Notes: generated by a model not told the origin, from the letters alone. Counted from the stretch's first letter, positions 25,120-34,329 are shown. The stretch is 64,000 nt of DNA from Streptomyces sp. NBC_00193 (GCF_026342735.1 NZ_JAPEMM010000002.1:1116001-1180000); one strand, 5' to 3'. A program made the numbers and translations.

Positions 25120-26724
25120 ATGATCCGTACGAAACCGCGGCGGGCCGGCCCCGGCACGCCCCGCAGGCCCGGCCGCAACGCGCTCGGCGCCGTCGGCGGA
25201 CTGCTCGCCGCCTTCGCCGGCCTCGCCGTGGCCCAGCTCGCCGCGGCGGCCGTCCGGCCCGAGGCCGCCCCGCTCACCGCTGTCGGCGGGGCCGTGGTCG
25301 ACGCGACCCCGGCCGCCGTCAAGGAGTGGGCGATCCGCCGGTTCGGCACCGACGACAAGCTGGTCCTGACCCTGGGCAACGGCGCCCTGCTGGCCGCCGT
25401 GGCGATCGCGGCCGGTCTGCTCGCCGTACGCCGCCCCGCCGCGGGCACCGCCCTCGCGGCCGCCTTCGGCGTGCTCAGCGCGGCGGCCGCACTCAGCCGG
25501 CCGGAGGCGGCCTGGCAGGACGCGCTGCCCTCACTGGCGGGCGGGTTCGCGGCCGCCGGAGCGCTGTACCTCCTGGTCAGAGCCATCCCGCCGCCCCGCC
25601 CACGACCCTCCGGCACCGGCCCGCCCGGCGCCATGGACCGGCGCGGTTTCGGCCGCCTCGCCCTCGCCACCCTGGCCCTCTCGGCCGGAGCCGGGTACGC
25701 CGGGCGGCGGCTCGGCGCCTTCGGGGACGCGGGAGCCACGGCCTCGCGGGCCGGGTTCGTCCTGCCCCCGCCCACCGTGCCCGCCCCGCCCGTACCGGCC
25801 GGGGCGGAGCTGCGGATCCCCGGAACCACCCCCTTCATCACCCCCAACCGGGCGTTCTACCGGGTGGACACCGCCCTGGTCGTCCCGCGCGTGGACGCTG
25901 ACACGTGGCGGCTGCGCGTGCACGGGGACGGGGTCTCCAAGCCCCTCGCCCTCGGCCTGCGGGAGCTGCTCGCCCGGCCCCTGGTCGAGCACGACGCCAC
26001 CCTCACCTGCGTGTCGAACGAGGTCGGCGGCCCGTACGCGGGCAATGCCCGCTGGCTGGGCGTGCGCCTCGCCGACCTGCTCCGCGAGGCGGGGGTGCGG
26101 CCGCCTTCGCAGGGCGGTCCCGCGGACCAGCTCGTGGCGCGCTCGGTGGACGGGATGACGATCGGCACCCCCGTCGAGGCCGTGATGGACGGCCGGGAAG
26201 CGCTGCTGGCCGTGGGCATGAACGGCGAGCCGCTCCCCTTCGCACACGGTTTCCCCGTCCGGATGATCGTGCCGGGCCTGTACGGGTACGTCTCCGCGTG
26301 CAAGTGGCTGCGCGAGCTGCGGCTCACCACCTTCGCCGCGTACGACGCGTACTGGGTGCGCCGCTCCTGGGCGCAGCAGGCTCCGGTCAAGACCCAGTCG
26401 CGCATCGACACCCCGCGCCCCTTCGCCGAGGTCGCGGCGGGCCGGGTGGCGGTCGCCGGGGTGGCGTGGGCGCTGCACCGGGGCATCGCGCGGGTCGAGG
26501 TACGGGTGGACGCGGGCCCGTGGCGGGAGGCCCGGCTCGGCGCGGCGGACGGGGACGACACCTGGCGCCAGTGGGTGTGGCTCTGGGAGGCGGCTCCCGG
26601 CGGGCACACCCTCCAGGTCCGCGCCACGGACCGCACCGGCGCCGTACAGACGGGGGAACGCGCCGGCACTCTCCCCGACGGCGCCACCGGCCGGCACACG
26701 GTGACGGTCCGGGTGCGGGGCTAG
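25120..26724 (+). CDS. Membrane-linked sulfite-oxidase-like molybdoenzyme
   Basis: 534 residues. The first 165 residues hold several hydrophobic segments (about 20-45, 85-110, 115-130, 140-160), then a twin-arginine-like patch (MDRRGFGRL) and a further hydrophobic stretch, then the molybdopterin domain with the cofactor cysteine in TCVSNEVGG and a C-terminal dimerisation domain. Such proteins are external molybdopterin oxidoreductases of the sulfite oxidase fold. Their electron acceptor and true substrate are mostly unknown. ATG 25120 is chosen with GGCGG upstream. Confidence 0.88.
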   Translation: MIRTKPRRAGPGTPRRPGRNALGAVGGLLAAFAGLAVAQLAAAAVRPEAAPLTAVGGAVVDATPAAVKEWAIRRFGTDDKLVLTLGNGALLAAVAIAAGLLAVRRPAAGTALAAAFGVLSAAAALSRPEAAWQDALPSLAGGFAAAGALYLLVRAIPPPRPRPSGTGPPGAMDRRGFGRLALATLALSAGAGYAGRRLGAFGDAGATASRAGFVLPPPTVPAPPVPAGAELRIPGTTPFITPNRAFYRVDTALVVPRVDADTWRLRVHGDGVSKPLALGLRELLARPLVEHDATLTCVSNEVGGPYAGNARWLGVRLADLLREAGVRPPSQGGPADQLVARSVDGMTIGTPVEAVMDGREALLAVGMNGEPLPFAHGFPVRMIVPGLYGYVSACKWLRELRLTTFAAYDAYWVRRSWAQQAPVKTQSRIDTPRPFAEVAAGRVAVAGVAWALHRGIARVEVRVDAGPWREARLGAADGDDTWRQWVWLWEAAPGGHTLQVRATDRTGAVQTGERAGTLPDGATGRHTVTVRVRG

Positions 26725-26749
26725 GCCCTGTCGTGCCGGTCAGGCCGGA

Positions 26750-27400
26750 TCAGGGCCCCGTCCAGTCGAAGGTGATGTGCTTGCTGGACCGGCCTTCTCG
26801 GCTCCAGAGGAAGCCGTGGGCATCGGCACGGTCCACCGTCGAGCGGCCCCAGGTCGCGACCTGGCCCGGTCCGGTCTCCGAACCCGGCAGGTTGGTCGAC
26901 TGGACGCGCGCACCCTCCGGAGTCGTGGGTCCCGTGAGCGCGACCGCGCCCGCCTCGACCCGGCCCGGCACCACGGCCCGCCAGCTCGCGAGGTCGTCGG
27001 CGACCTCGATCTCGATGGGGGCGAACTCCATGCCGCGCATCTCGGCGCCCATCATGCCCACCATCTCGGCGGGCCAGCTGCCCGCCTGCCCACCGAAGAT
27101 CATCTGAAGGGCCCCGCGCTGGAGGTCGTCGGCGCGTTCGTCGACGAAGACCGCGGCGTACGTGTCCGTGTGCTCGGCCCAGATGTTGCCGACGAAGGAG
27201 CCCAGCATCAGCACGTTCAGGCCGTCCAGCGGTACGTCGCCGTAGCGGCCCTCGCGGATGTGCCAGGCCAGGATGCCGTCGCAATCGCCGTGGGTGGGCA
27301 GTTGCGCGAAGGAGCAGGGGCAGGGCACGTTGCACTTGCAGGTGTCGAACCAGTCGCCCGCCGCGTGCCACCGGGGAACGGCCGCCGTCGTTTCGGACAT
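26750..27400 (-). CDS. DUF1326 protein
   Basis: 216 residues with the N-terminal cysteine cluster CKCNVPCPC (about residues 21-29), typical of DUF1326. The function of the family is unknown; the Cys cluster suggests metal or redox work in the cytoplasm. It is divergent from the DUF2182 membrane protein gene at 27594, and the two domains are often neighbours. Start ATG 27400 has GGAGGAGGCAGGGAG upstream. Confidence 0.9.
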   Translation of the reverse strand: MSETTAAVPRWHAAGDWFDTCKCNVPCPCSFAQLPTHGDCDGILAWHIREGRYGDVPLDGLNVLMLGSFVGNIWAEHTDTYAAVFVDERADDLQRGALQMIFGGQAGSWPAEMVGMMGAEMRGMEFAPIEIEVADDLASWRAVVPGRVEAGAVALTGPTTPEGARVQSTNLPGSETGPGQVATWGRSTVDRADAHGFLWSREGRSSKHITFDWTGP

Positions 27401-27593
27401 CTCCCTGCCTCCTCCTGACCGTGCCGGGACGTCGGTCTCGGGCGGACGGCAGAGCCCCCGGGAACCGTCGCCGGCCCACGCCCGGGTCGTACGGGACGTA
27501 CGGGTATCCACTCCGATTGTCCCACCGCAGGGGTCACTCGGAGGAGATGTCTTTTCGCGCGCACGCGCGCTTCGGCCGTGATGTGCTGGAGGT

Positions 27594-28421
27594 GTGCGCC
27601 TCGACCGGAAGGCCCTGTCACCCCCTCTCCGGCCGGCGAATCTGCTGTCGGCCCGCCGGCTTGCGTTCGCCTGGTCCGTGATGGCGTCGATCGCCCTCCT
27701 GGCTTGGGTGCTGGTGGTCGACCAGGCCCGTGACATGGGGGTCGAGCCGGGAACCATGGGCATGGGCGTCCCGCTGTTCCTGCTGCTGTGGCTGGTCATG
27801 ATGATCGGCATGATGTTCCCGTCGGTGGCCCCGGTGGCCCTCACCTGGGTGCGGGCCATCGGGCGCCGGTCGCCCACGGGAGTCGTGCGGGCAGCTCGTA
27901 CCACCGAGTTCCTGGCCGGGTACCTGCTGGCCTGGACGGCCTTCGGCCTGATCGCCTACGGGCTCCTCGCCGGGACCGGGGCCCTGGTGGACGAGCACCC
28001 GGGCGCCGGGCGCTGGATCGGCGCCGGGGCGTTCCTGGTCGCCGGGCTGTACCAGTTCGGCCCGTGGAAGGACCTCTGCCTGCGGCACTGCCGGAGCCCG
28101 ATGGGCCAGCTCGTGCGCTACGCGGGCTTCCGGCCCCGGGCCCGCGATCTGCGGGTCGGGGCGCACCACGGGGCGTACTGCGTGGGCTGCTGCTGGGGGC
28201 TGATGGTGGTGCTCGTCCCGCTGGGCGTCATGAACGTCCTGGCGATGGCCGCGGTGGCCGTGGTGATCTTCGTCGAGAAGCTGTGGCGGCTGGGCCCCGT
28301 CTTCTCGCAGGTCGTCGGGGCAGCCTTCCTCGTACTCGCGGTGCTGAGCCTCTTCCAGCCCTGGCTGCTGCCGGGCCTGATCCCGCCGCAGTCGCCCATG
28401 ACGGAGATGCTCCGCCCCTAG
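27594..28421 (+). CDS. DUF2182 membrane protein
   Basis: About 275 residues with six or seven hydrophobic helices, methionine-rich helices (LVMMIGMMFPS), and a YCVGCCWGLM cysteine cluster near residue 197. These match DUF2182, a predicted metal-binding membrane protein that commonly pairs with DUF1326. GTG 27594 lies almost on top of GGAGG, which is too close for a normal ribosome site, so the start may be elsewhere nearby (for example ATG 27681). Confidence 0.88.
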   Translation: MRLDRKALSPPLRPANLLSARRLAFAWSVMASIALLAWVLVVDQARDMGVEPGTMGMGVPLFLLLWLVMMIGMMFPSVAPVALTWVRAIGRRSPTGVVRAARTTEFLAGYLLAWTAFGLIAYGLLAGTGALVDEHPGAGRWIGAGAFLVAGLYQFGPWKDLCLRHCRSPMGQLVRYAGFRPRARDLRVGAHHGAYCVGCCWGLMVVLVPLGVMNVLAMAAVAVVIFVEKLWRLGPVFSQVVGAAFLVLAVLSLFQPWLLPGLIPPQSPMTEMLRP

Positions 28422-28448
28422 GCCGGGCGTCTTACGGACCGGCCCGGC
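28422..28448. terminator. Candidate bidirectional hairpin
   Basis: GCCGGGC at 28422-28428 pairs with GCCCGGC at 28442-28448 across a 13-nt loop, exactly between the stops of two convergent genes. Confidence 0.35.
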
Positions 28449-29435
28449 TCAGCAGGAGACGGCCGCGCCCTCGGCCGGGCAGACCATGGTGGCCGGGCCG
28501 GCCAGGGCGCGTGCCTCGTGGAGCAGACCGGGCGGGGTGGCGGCGCTGAGGGTCCAGACGACGGCGCCGCCGCCCGACGGCGCCGGGACGGCCGCGAGCC
28601 GGTCCCGCAGGTCGGCCTCGGCGGTCTCCGGGTACGGGAGGTGGAGCGTCTCGTAGCGCACCGGGGCCGTGTCCACCGGAAGGATCCCGATCCGGCGACG
28701 GCCGCCGCCGGAGTCAGGGTCGATCAGCAGCTCCGTGTAACCACGGCCGCCCGTCTCTGCGGGGCCGCGGGCGTGGGTGTTGCCCGGGTAGGCGGCGAAG
28801 GCACCGGCTCCGGGGACCAGCCGGTGGTGGACGTGGCCCAGCGCCCAGTAGTCGTACCCGGCGCGGGCCAGCGTCCGCGGGTCGGCCGGTGCGCAGACCC
28901 GGCGGCTCCAGGCCCCGTGCAGGCTGGTGTGCAGCAGCCCTATGTTGACGGCGCCGGGGGTCGCGGACGGGAAGCCGGCCGCGAGGTCGCGGCGCTCGTC
29001 GGGCTCCGCCACCGACTGGCCGTGGACGGTGATGCCGAGGTCGGGCCAGGTCACCGACTCGGGGGCGTCGGCGCCGAGCCAGCGCACCGAGGGCGGCAGG
29101 TGCAGTTTGTGCGGCAGCGGGGTCTCGGCGTCGTGGTTGCCCGAGACCACCACCGTGCGCAGGCCCGCCTCGTGGAAAGTGCCGAGGGCGTCCTGGCAGG
29201 CGGCCAGCGCCCGGGCGTCGCAGTGGCGGCGGTCGAAGACGTCCCCGGCGATGAGCACCGCGTCGTAGCCACCCTCGACGATGCGGCGCACGGCCGCGCG
29301 CAGGGCCTCGTACGGGGCTTCGCGCCGGTCTATCGCGGGCGCGCCGGGGTAGTCCGCCAGCCCGCGCAGGGCGGAGCCTATGTGCAGGTCGGCCAGGTGG
29401 GCCACGCGTATCGGCGCGGTCGCGGAGGTGTTCAC
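28449..29435 (-). CDS. SbcD/Mre11-like metallophosphoesterase
   Basis: Calcineurin-like phosphoesterase of 328 residues: DLHIG, GDVFD, GNHD and GHVH motifs, in the order seen in the SbcD/Mre11 exonuclease family. No SbcC ATPase follows. GTG 29435 overlaps the stop of the CYTH-like gene (GTGA), so the two are coupled. Likely a DNA repair nuclease or related phosphodiesterase. Confidence 0.85.
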   Translation of the reverse strand: MNTSATAPIRVAHLADLHIGSALRGLADYPGAPAIDRREAPYEALRAAVRRIVEGGYDAVLIAGDVFDRRHCDARALAACQDALGTFHEAGLRTVVVSGNHDAETPLPHKLHLPPSVRWLGADAPESVTWPDLGITVHGQSVAEPDERRDLAAGFPSATPGAVNIGLLHTSLHGAWSRRVCAPADPRTLARAGYDYWALGHVHHRLVPGAGAFAAYPGNTHARGPAETGGRGYTELLIDPDSGGGRRRIGILPVDTAPVRYETLHLPYPETAEADLRDRLAAVPAPSGGGAVVWTLSAATPPGLLHEARALAGPATMVCPAEGAAVSC

Positions 29436-30331
29436 GAGCCGAGGATGAGTTCGGTCTTGAAGGCGTCCCGCTCCAGCAGCCAGCCCTCGGCGCGGAGCTT
29501 GCCCATCAGGTCGGAACGCAGCTCGACCGCGTCCCGCAGGGTGCGCCCCTTGGCGGTGATCTCGGCGAACCAGGCCAGCTCTCCGGAGGCGGTCCGCAGC
29601 TGGCTGACTTGCGTCTCCATCGCGTGATCGAGCATCCGGCCAGGATAGTTGGCCTGTCTTACGGGACCGTGGAGTCGGGATGAAGCGGTGACCGACTCCG
29701 CCCAACCAGCAGGTTTCGCAGCCCACTTGGCGAGCTTTCCGGGGAGACGCTCCAGGACCAGCGCGCGGGAGGCGTCGAGCCCCGGGAGTTCGCCGGGCTC
29801 CAGCCCCGGGACCGGCCGGCACTTCTTGTTGGTGAAGTCGAGGGTGGCGCGGGTGTGGCTGAGGTTGACCTGGACGGAGTAATTGCCGTCATCCGCGCAG
29901 AAGTTGTGACCGGAGGCCCGGTCCATCACGCGCCGCACCGCGGCCGGGTCCGTGCCGTCGCCCTCGATGTCGAAGCGGGCCTTGTAGGCGAGGCGGATCC
30001 GGTTCTCGTCGTCGTGACGCCGGATGCGGACGATCCAGCCCTGCCCGTTCAGGCTGCGCCCGGCGTCGTCCATGTACTGGGCGACCTCGAAGCGGCCGGG
30101 CGCGCCGAGGGACAGCGCGGCGGCCGCGGCGGCCGTGGGCAGACCGTCGGCGTCGAGCACCCGGTCCGGGTCGACCAGCAGCTTGACCTGGTAGCCCGCG
30201 CGCACCGGAGCCACCGGCGACATCCTGGTGTGCACCCCGGAACGAATCCGGCGGCTCGCCGCTTTCTTGACCTTCTTCGCGCTCTGCGTGTTCTGTACTT
30301 TCTGCGTTTTGCGCATATCCCCGTCGATCAT
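29432..30331 (-). CDS. CYTH-like protein coupled to the SbcD-like gene
   Basis: 299 residues. A basic start (KKVKKAASRRIR) precedes a region reading YQVKLLVDP ... WIVRIRRHDDENRIRLAYKARF, which resembles alternating charged strands of CYTH triphosphate tunnel proteins, although the first ExExK strand here is QVK and lacks the acidic residues. The middle has cysteines at HNFCADD and KKCRP. A catalytic role is therefore doubtful. ATG 30331 or ATG 30316 could be the start; neither has a good ribosome site. The 4-bp overlap with the phosphoesterase suggests they act in the same process. Confidence 0.6.
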   Translation of the reverse strand: MIDGDMRKTQKVQNTQSAKKVKKAASRRIRSGVHTRMSPVAPVRAGYQVKLLVDPDRVLDADGLPTAAAAAALSLGAPGRFEVAQYMDDAGRSLNGQGWIVRIRRHDDENRIRLAYKARFDIEGDGTDPAAVRRVMDRASGHNFCADDGNYSVQVNLSHTRATLDFTNKKCRPVPGLEPGELPGLDASRALVLERLPGKLAKWAAKPAGWAESVTASSRLHGPVRQANYPGRMLDHAMETQVSQLRTASGELAWFAEITAKGRTLRDAVELRSDLMGKLRAEGWLLERDAFKTELILGS

Positions 30332-30485
30332 GCCTCATACGGCACCAGCCCGCCCGAAAGCCCCGGAACCGTGCAGGTGAACAGGCGGTGAATCTACCCC
30401 AGGACCAAGGTCCCGACCTGTGAGGTCTCACGGCCCGCAGGCTCGGGATCTTCGCCGCACGTTCACGCCGGACGAAGATCATGGA

Positions 30486-30503
30486 TTGTGAATGCATTCA
30501 CAA
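30486..30503. promoter_or_regulatory. 18-bp perfect palindrome, likely operator
   Basis: TTGTGAATGCATTCACAA is perfectly symmetrical over 18 bp and unusually AT-rich here. It lies 29 bp before ATG 30533 of a decayed ORF. MarR or TetR type binding is likely; no matching regulator gene is adjacent. Confidence 0.6.
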
Positions 30504-30532
30504 GATCCCACCAGCGGGCAAAGGTGCACGTC

Positions 30533-30766
30533 ATGACCGCTCCGCTCACCCCGCCCCGCAAGATCACCGTCACCGGCCCGACCACCGGCGCCCCCCGGGG
30601 GTGAGAGGGGTCCCACACTCGCCCTGCCCGCGGGACGAAGGACCCCTTCGCGCACACCTTCGACTCGGTAGCCGGCGCCGGCCGGCTAGACCTGGTCTTC
30701 CTGACGGGCCTGCTCGGGTCCGACACGATGCGCGCCGCCCGCTCCCCCGGGCGGTGCGCATCGTAG
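30533..30766 (+). pseudogene. Short gene remnant with one in-frame TGA
   Basis: From ATG 30533 (MTAPLTPPRKITVTG) the frame meets TGA at 30602 and then stays open in the same frame for another 53 codons (KDPFAHTFDSVAG, then RLDLVFLTGLLGSDTM) to TAG 30764. It is set between a strong operator-like palindrome and a hairpin terminator, which suggests a once functional small gene. I do not recognise it. Confidence 0.4.
30727..30762 (+). terminator. Hairpin terminator of the remnant gene
   Basis: 15-bp stem GATGCGCGCCGCCCG / CGGGCGGTGCGCATC with one G-T pair and a CTCCCC loop, followed by GTAGATTT. Confidence 0.65.
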
Positions 30767-30821
30767 ATTTGGCGCAATGTCCGGAATTCTCCGATTCCGT
30801 CGCACGTCAGGAGCCGGCGCA

Positions 30822-31892
30822 GTGGAGCTGACCAGTACGTCGTTCCTCGTCACGCTGATCGTCGTCACCGGGCTCGCGATGCTCGCCGCGCTGCTCCTGT
30901 GGAACCGGATCCCCGGCCCCGGCTGGGTGCGCTGGCCGGCCCGGCTGCTGATGATCGGCCTGTGCCAGCTCACCGCCATCTGCGTGGTGGCGACCTGGAT
31001 CAACGGGAGCTACGGCCTCTACTCCTCGTGGGACGACCTGCTGGGCACCGAAGCCGGGCAGAACGACTCCGCCATGACCGGGCCGCCGCTCGGGCGGGCC
31101 AAGTTCACCCTCGGCGGCGACGGCACCCGCACCACGTACTTCCGCGGCTCCCACTCCAAGCTCGCCGGCCAGGTGATCGTGTGGACTCCCCCGGAGTACG
31201 ACGCACCGGGCGCGGAGAAGACCCGGTTCCCCGTGCTGATGCTGCTGCACGGCTATCCGGGCTCCCCCCGGTCCTGGCTCGACATCGGCGACATGCCCGG
31301 CGCGCTGGAGCAGCTCGTCCAGCTCGGCGCGGCGCACCCCTTCATCCTGGTGATCCCCGACCTGTACCCCGGCGGCGTGAACACCGACTGCACGAACACC
31401 CCGCAGCGCAAGGTGGCGAGCTGGCTCGCGGAGGACGTGCCGGACCTGGTCGCCAAGAACTTCCGCACGCTCCCCGAGCCCAAGGGCTGGGGGCTGATGG
31501 GCATCTCCACCGGGGCCTTCTGCGCGGCCAAGCTCCCGCTCCAGTACCCGAGGGCGTTCCGGGCGGGCGCGGCCCTGGACCCGGATCCGCTGACCGGCGA
31601 CCCGGACGTGCTGTCCGATCCGGTGCTGCGCGAGCGCAACAGCCCGATGTGGCTGGTCGCGCACGCGAAGAATACGGACGTCGGGCTGTTCCTGGCCACC
31701 TCCGCGCAGGACAAGGACAGCCCGCCGCAGCAGCTGACCGACTTCACCGAGGCGGCCCGGAACTCCGGGGTACGGATCAAGACCCTGGTCCGCCCTCAGG
31801 GCGGGCACAACTTCCAGACCTGGATCGGCATGTACCCCGACGCACTGGGGTGGCTCAGTACCGAGATCTCACCGCCGTCCGAAGCCCCGTAG
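30822..31892 (+). CDS. Membrane-anchored esterase, esterase D/antigen 85 type
   Basis: About 356 residues. Two membrane helices (about 5-27 and 37-58) are followed by an extracytoplasmic alpha/beta-hydrolase domain: LLHGYPGSPRSW oxyanion turn, nucleophile GISTG (Ser) near residue 225, and histidine in GGHNFQTW near residue 332. Related Streptomyces proteins are called putative esterases. GTG 30822 is preferred because CAGGAG lies 9 nt upstream; ATG 30777 gives a longer form. The last 24 bp overlap the end of the convergent P450 gene. Confidence 0.82.
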   Translation: MELTSTSFLVTLIVVTGLAMLAALLLWNRIPGPGWVRWPARLLMIGLCQLTAICVVATWINGSYGLYSSWDDLLGTEAGQNDSAMTGPPLGRAKFTLGGDGTRTTYFRGSHSKLAGQVIVWTPPEYDAPGAEKTRFPVLMLLHGYPGSPRSWLDIGDMPGALEQLVQLGAAHPFILVIPDLYPGGVNTDCTNTPQRKVASWLAEDVPDLVAKNFRTLPEPKGWGLMGISTGAFCAAKLPLQYPRAFRAGAALDPDPLTGDPDVLSDPVLRERNSPMWLVAHAKNTDVGLFLATSAQDKDSPPQQLTDFTEAARNSGVRIKTLVRPQGGHNFQTWIGMYPDALGWLSTEISPPSEAP

Positions 31893-33176
31893 GCGGACCG
31901 GCAGCGACTCGACGCTGTTGCCTATGAAGCTGCGCTGGTGCGGGAGTTCGGCCTCGGGCACGGCCAGGTCCAGGTCCGGGAAGCGGGTGAAGAGGGCTCC
32001 CAGGGCGATGGTGGCCTCCAGCCGGGCGAGCGGGGCTCCGACGCAGTAGTGGGCGCCGTGCCCGAAGGAGAGGTTGCGGGCGGCGGTGGGGCGGGTCAGG
32101 TCGAAGCGGTCGGCGTCCGGGCCGTGGACGGCCTCGTCGCGGCCGGCCGCCGTGTAGCCGGCGAGGACCGGGGTGCCCTGCGGGATCACGGTCCCGTCGA
32201 TGGTCAGGTCGCGGGTCGGGTAGCGGAACGGGAACCAGCTGACCGGGCCGTCGTAGCGCAGGGTCTCGTCGACCACGTCCGACCACGTGGCCTTCCCCTC
32301 CAGGACCAGCGCGAGCTGGTCGCGGTGGGTGCACAGGGCGCGTACGGCGTTGCTGATCAGGTTGAGCGTGGTCTCGTGGCCCGCGACCAGCATCAGCCGC
32401 ATGGTGCCGGTGAGTTCGGCTTCGCTGAGCCGGTCGCCGTCGTCGTCCCGGGCGGCGATCAGCGCGCTCGTCAGGTCCTCGCCCGGATCGGCCCGGCGGG
32501 TGGCGGCGATGGCGCCGATCAGCTCGATGAGCTCACGCACGGCCGCCATGACCTCGGCCGGGGTGGTGTCGGTGGCGATGACGGCGGTGTGGGTCAACTC
32601 GTGCAGCCGCCCGCGGTGTTCGGGGTCCACGCCGAGGAGTTCGCAGATCACGCTCATCGGGAGCGGGAGGGCGACGTGCGTGCGCAGGTCCGCCACCCCG
32701 TCCGGGGAGGCCTCCGCCGCCCGCTCCAGGTCGGCCAGCAGCGCGTCCGTCAGCTCCTCGATGCGGGGGCGCAGCCGCTCCACCTGCCGGACGGTGAAGG
32801 CGTTGCCCACCAGGGAGCGCAGCCGGCGGTGGTCGGCGTCGTCGGCGGTGTGCATGCCCTGGGCGTTGGCGAAGACGCGCAGCGGCCAGTCCGCGGGGAT
32901 GGTGCCGTCGTGCAGGGCCGGGAAGTGCCGGGCGGACTTGGCCACATCGGGGTGGGCGAGGAACTCCTTCAGCGCCTCGTGGCCGAGGACGACCGCGCCG
33001 GGGACCCCGCCGGGAAGCACCACCTCGGCCACGGCGCCCCGGGCGCGCAGCCGGGCGTTGAGGGCGTGCGGGCAGCCGCCCGCGGGGTCGATGACGTGCG
33101 GGGGCACGGCCGCGGACGCGGACGGGAGCGTGGACGGGGGCGTCGGCTCGGATGCCTGCGCGGGGTCGGTGGACAA
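31869..33176 (-). CDS. Cytochrome P450
   Basis: Soluble bacterial P450 of about 435 residues. The I-helix AGHETT, the K-helix ETLR and the heme-binding FGHGAHYCVG are all intact. Substrate unknown; it is not next to a ferredoxin gene or a clear biosynthetic operon. Start TTG 33176 follows a good AGGAG site 7 nt upstream; the frame is open some 29 codons further. The SDR gene is divergent at 33323, and both may respond to the same promoter region (146 bp). Confidence 0.9.
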   Translation of the reverse strand: MSTDPAQASEPTPPSTLPSASAAVPPHVIDPAGGCPHALNARLRARGAVAEVVLPGGVPGAVVLGHEALKEFLAHPDVAKSARHFPALHDGTIPADWPLRVFANAQGMHTADDADHRRLRSLVGNAFTVRQVERLRPRIEELTDALLADLERAAEASPDGVADLRTHVALPLPMSVICELLGVDPEHRGRLHELTHTAVIATDTTPAEVMAAVRELIELIGAIAATRRADPGEDLTSALIAARDDDGDRLSEAELTGTMRLMLVAGHETTLNLISNAVRALCTHRDQLALVLEGKATWSDVVDETLRYDGPVSWFPFRYPTRDLTIDGTVIPQGTPVLAGYTAAGRDEAVHGPDADRFDLTRPTAARNLSFGHGAHYCVGAPLARLEATIALGALFTRFPDLDLAVPEAELPHQRSFIGNSVESLPVRLRGFGRR

Positions 33177-33322
33177 GCCTGTCTCCTGACAATACGAACG
33201 GATCTCGGCCAACAGTGCGGCCTCTGGGGGTGGTTGTTCAAGGCCGCACCCGCCCTGTCTCACGAATCCCCGAGGGGGTGTCGTACTGCCCGGCCGCGCG
33301 CGAGCGTCGTAGGGTCGGGGTC

Positions 33323-34246
33323 ATGGCGCAGGTACGGCGGACTCTCGAAGGCAAGGTGGCCCTGGTGGCCGGGGCGACCCGCGGGGCGGGCCGGGGCATC
33401 GCGGTCGCCCTGGGGGCCCAGGGCGCGACGGTGTACGTGAGCGGGCGCAGTACGCGCGGCAAGCGCTCGGAGTACGACCGGCCCGAGACGATCGAGGAGA
33501 CGGCCGAGCTGGTCACGGCGGCGGGCGGGCACGGAATCGCGGTGGTCGCGGACCACTTGGTGCCCGAACAGGTCGAGGCGCTGGTCGGGCGGATCGACTC
33601 CGAGCAGGGCCGGCTCGACGTGCTGGTGAACGACATCTGGGGCGGCGAGCGGCTCTTCGAGTGGGAGAGCACGGTCTGGGAGCACGACCTGGACAAGGGT
33701 CTGCGGCTGCTGCGGCTGGCCGTGGAGACCCACGCGGTGACCAGCCACTACGCGCTCCCGCTGCTGCTGCGCCAGCCGGGCGGGCTGGTGGTGGAGATGA
33801 CGGACGGCACCGCGGAGTACAACGCGAGCCGCTACCGGGTCTCCTTCTTCTACGACATCGCCAAGTCCGCGGTGCTGCGCATGGCGTTCGCCCTCGGACA
33901 CGAGGTGGGACCGCGCGGAGCGACGGCGGTGGCCCTGACCCCGGGCTGGCTGCGGTCGGAGATGATGCTCGACGCCTTCGGTGTCACCGAGGCGAATTGG
34001 CGGGACGCGCTGAAGACGGTCCCGCACTTCGGCATCTCGGAGACCCCGCTCTACGTCGGCCGCGCGGTCGCCGCCCTGGCCGCCGACCCGGAACTGTCCC
34101 GCTGGAACGGGCAGTCGCTCTCCAGCGGGCAGCTCGCCCGGGTCTACGGCTTCACGGACGTGGACGGCAGCCGGCCGGACGCCTGGCGGTACATGGTCGA
34201 GGTCCAGGACCCCGACCTCCCGGCGGACCCCACCGGTTACCGGTAG
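33323..34246 (+). CDS. Short-chain dehydrogenase/reductase
   Basis: SDR of 307 residues. NAD(P) motif GATRGAGRGIA near residue 18, catalytic Tyr-x3-Lys as YDIAK near residue 183, and NDIWGG in place of the usual NNAG. The extended C-terminus (GFTDVDGSRPDAWRY) is typical of a Streptomyces SDR subgroup. Substrate unknown. ATG 33323 is clear. Confidence 0.88.
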   Translation: MAQVRRTLEGKVALVAGATRGAGRGIAVALGAQGATVYVSGRSTRGKRSEYDRPETIEETAELVTAAGGHGIAVVADHLVPEQVEALVGRIDSEQGRLDVLVNDIWGGERLFEWESTVWEHDLDKGLRLLRLAVETHAVTSHYALPLLLRQPGGLVVEMTDGTAEYNASRYRVSFFYDIAKSAVLRMAFALGHEVGPRGATAVALTPGWLRSEMMLDAFGVTEANWRDALKTVPHFGISETPLYVGRAVAALAADPELSRWNGQSLSSGQLARVYGFTDVDGSRPDAWRYMVEVQDPDLPADPTGYR

Positions 34247-34263
34247 GACGCACCTCGGCCCCG

Positions 34264-34329
34264 CTCCAGGGCCCGGTCAGCCTCACTCCAAGGCCTGGCC
34301 AACCTCACTCCAGCGCCCGGTCAGCCCCG
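34264..34329. repeat. Three 22-bp tandem units over the TetR stop
   Basis: CTCCAGGGCCCGGTCAGCCTCA and two drifted copies, lying between the convergent SDR and TetR genes and including the last codons and stop of the TetR gene. Confidence 0.75.

Noticed and set aside
30481..30831. 116-codon plus frame across the operator and remnant gene
   Set aside because: Runs through the palindrome and the terminator; Arg/Pro-rich composition of a shadow frame.
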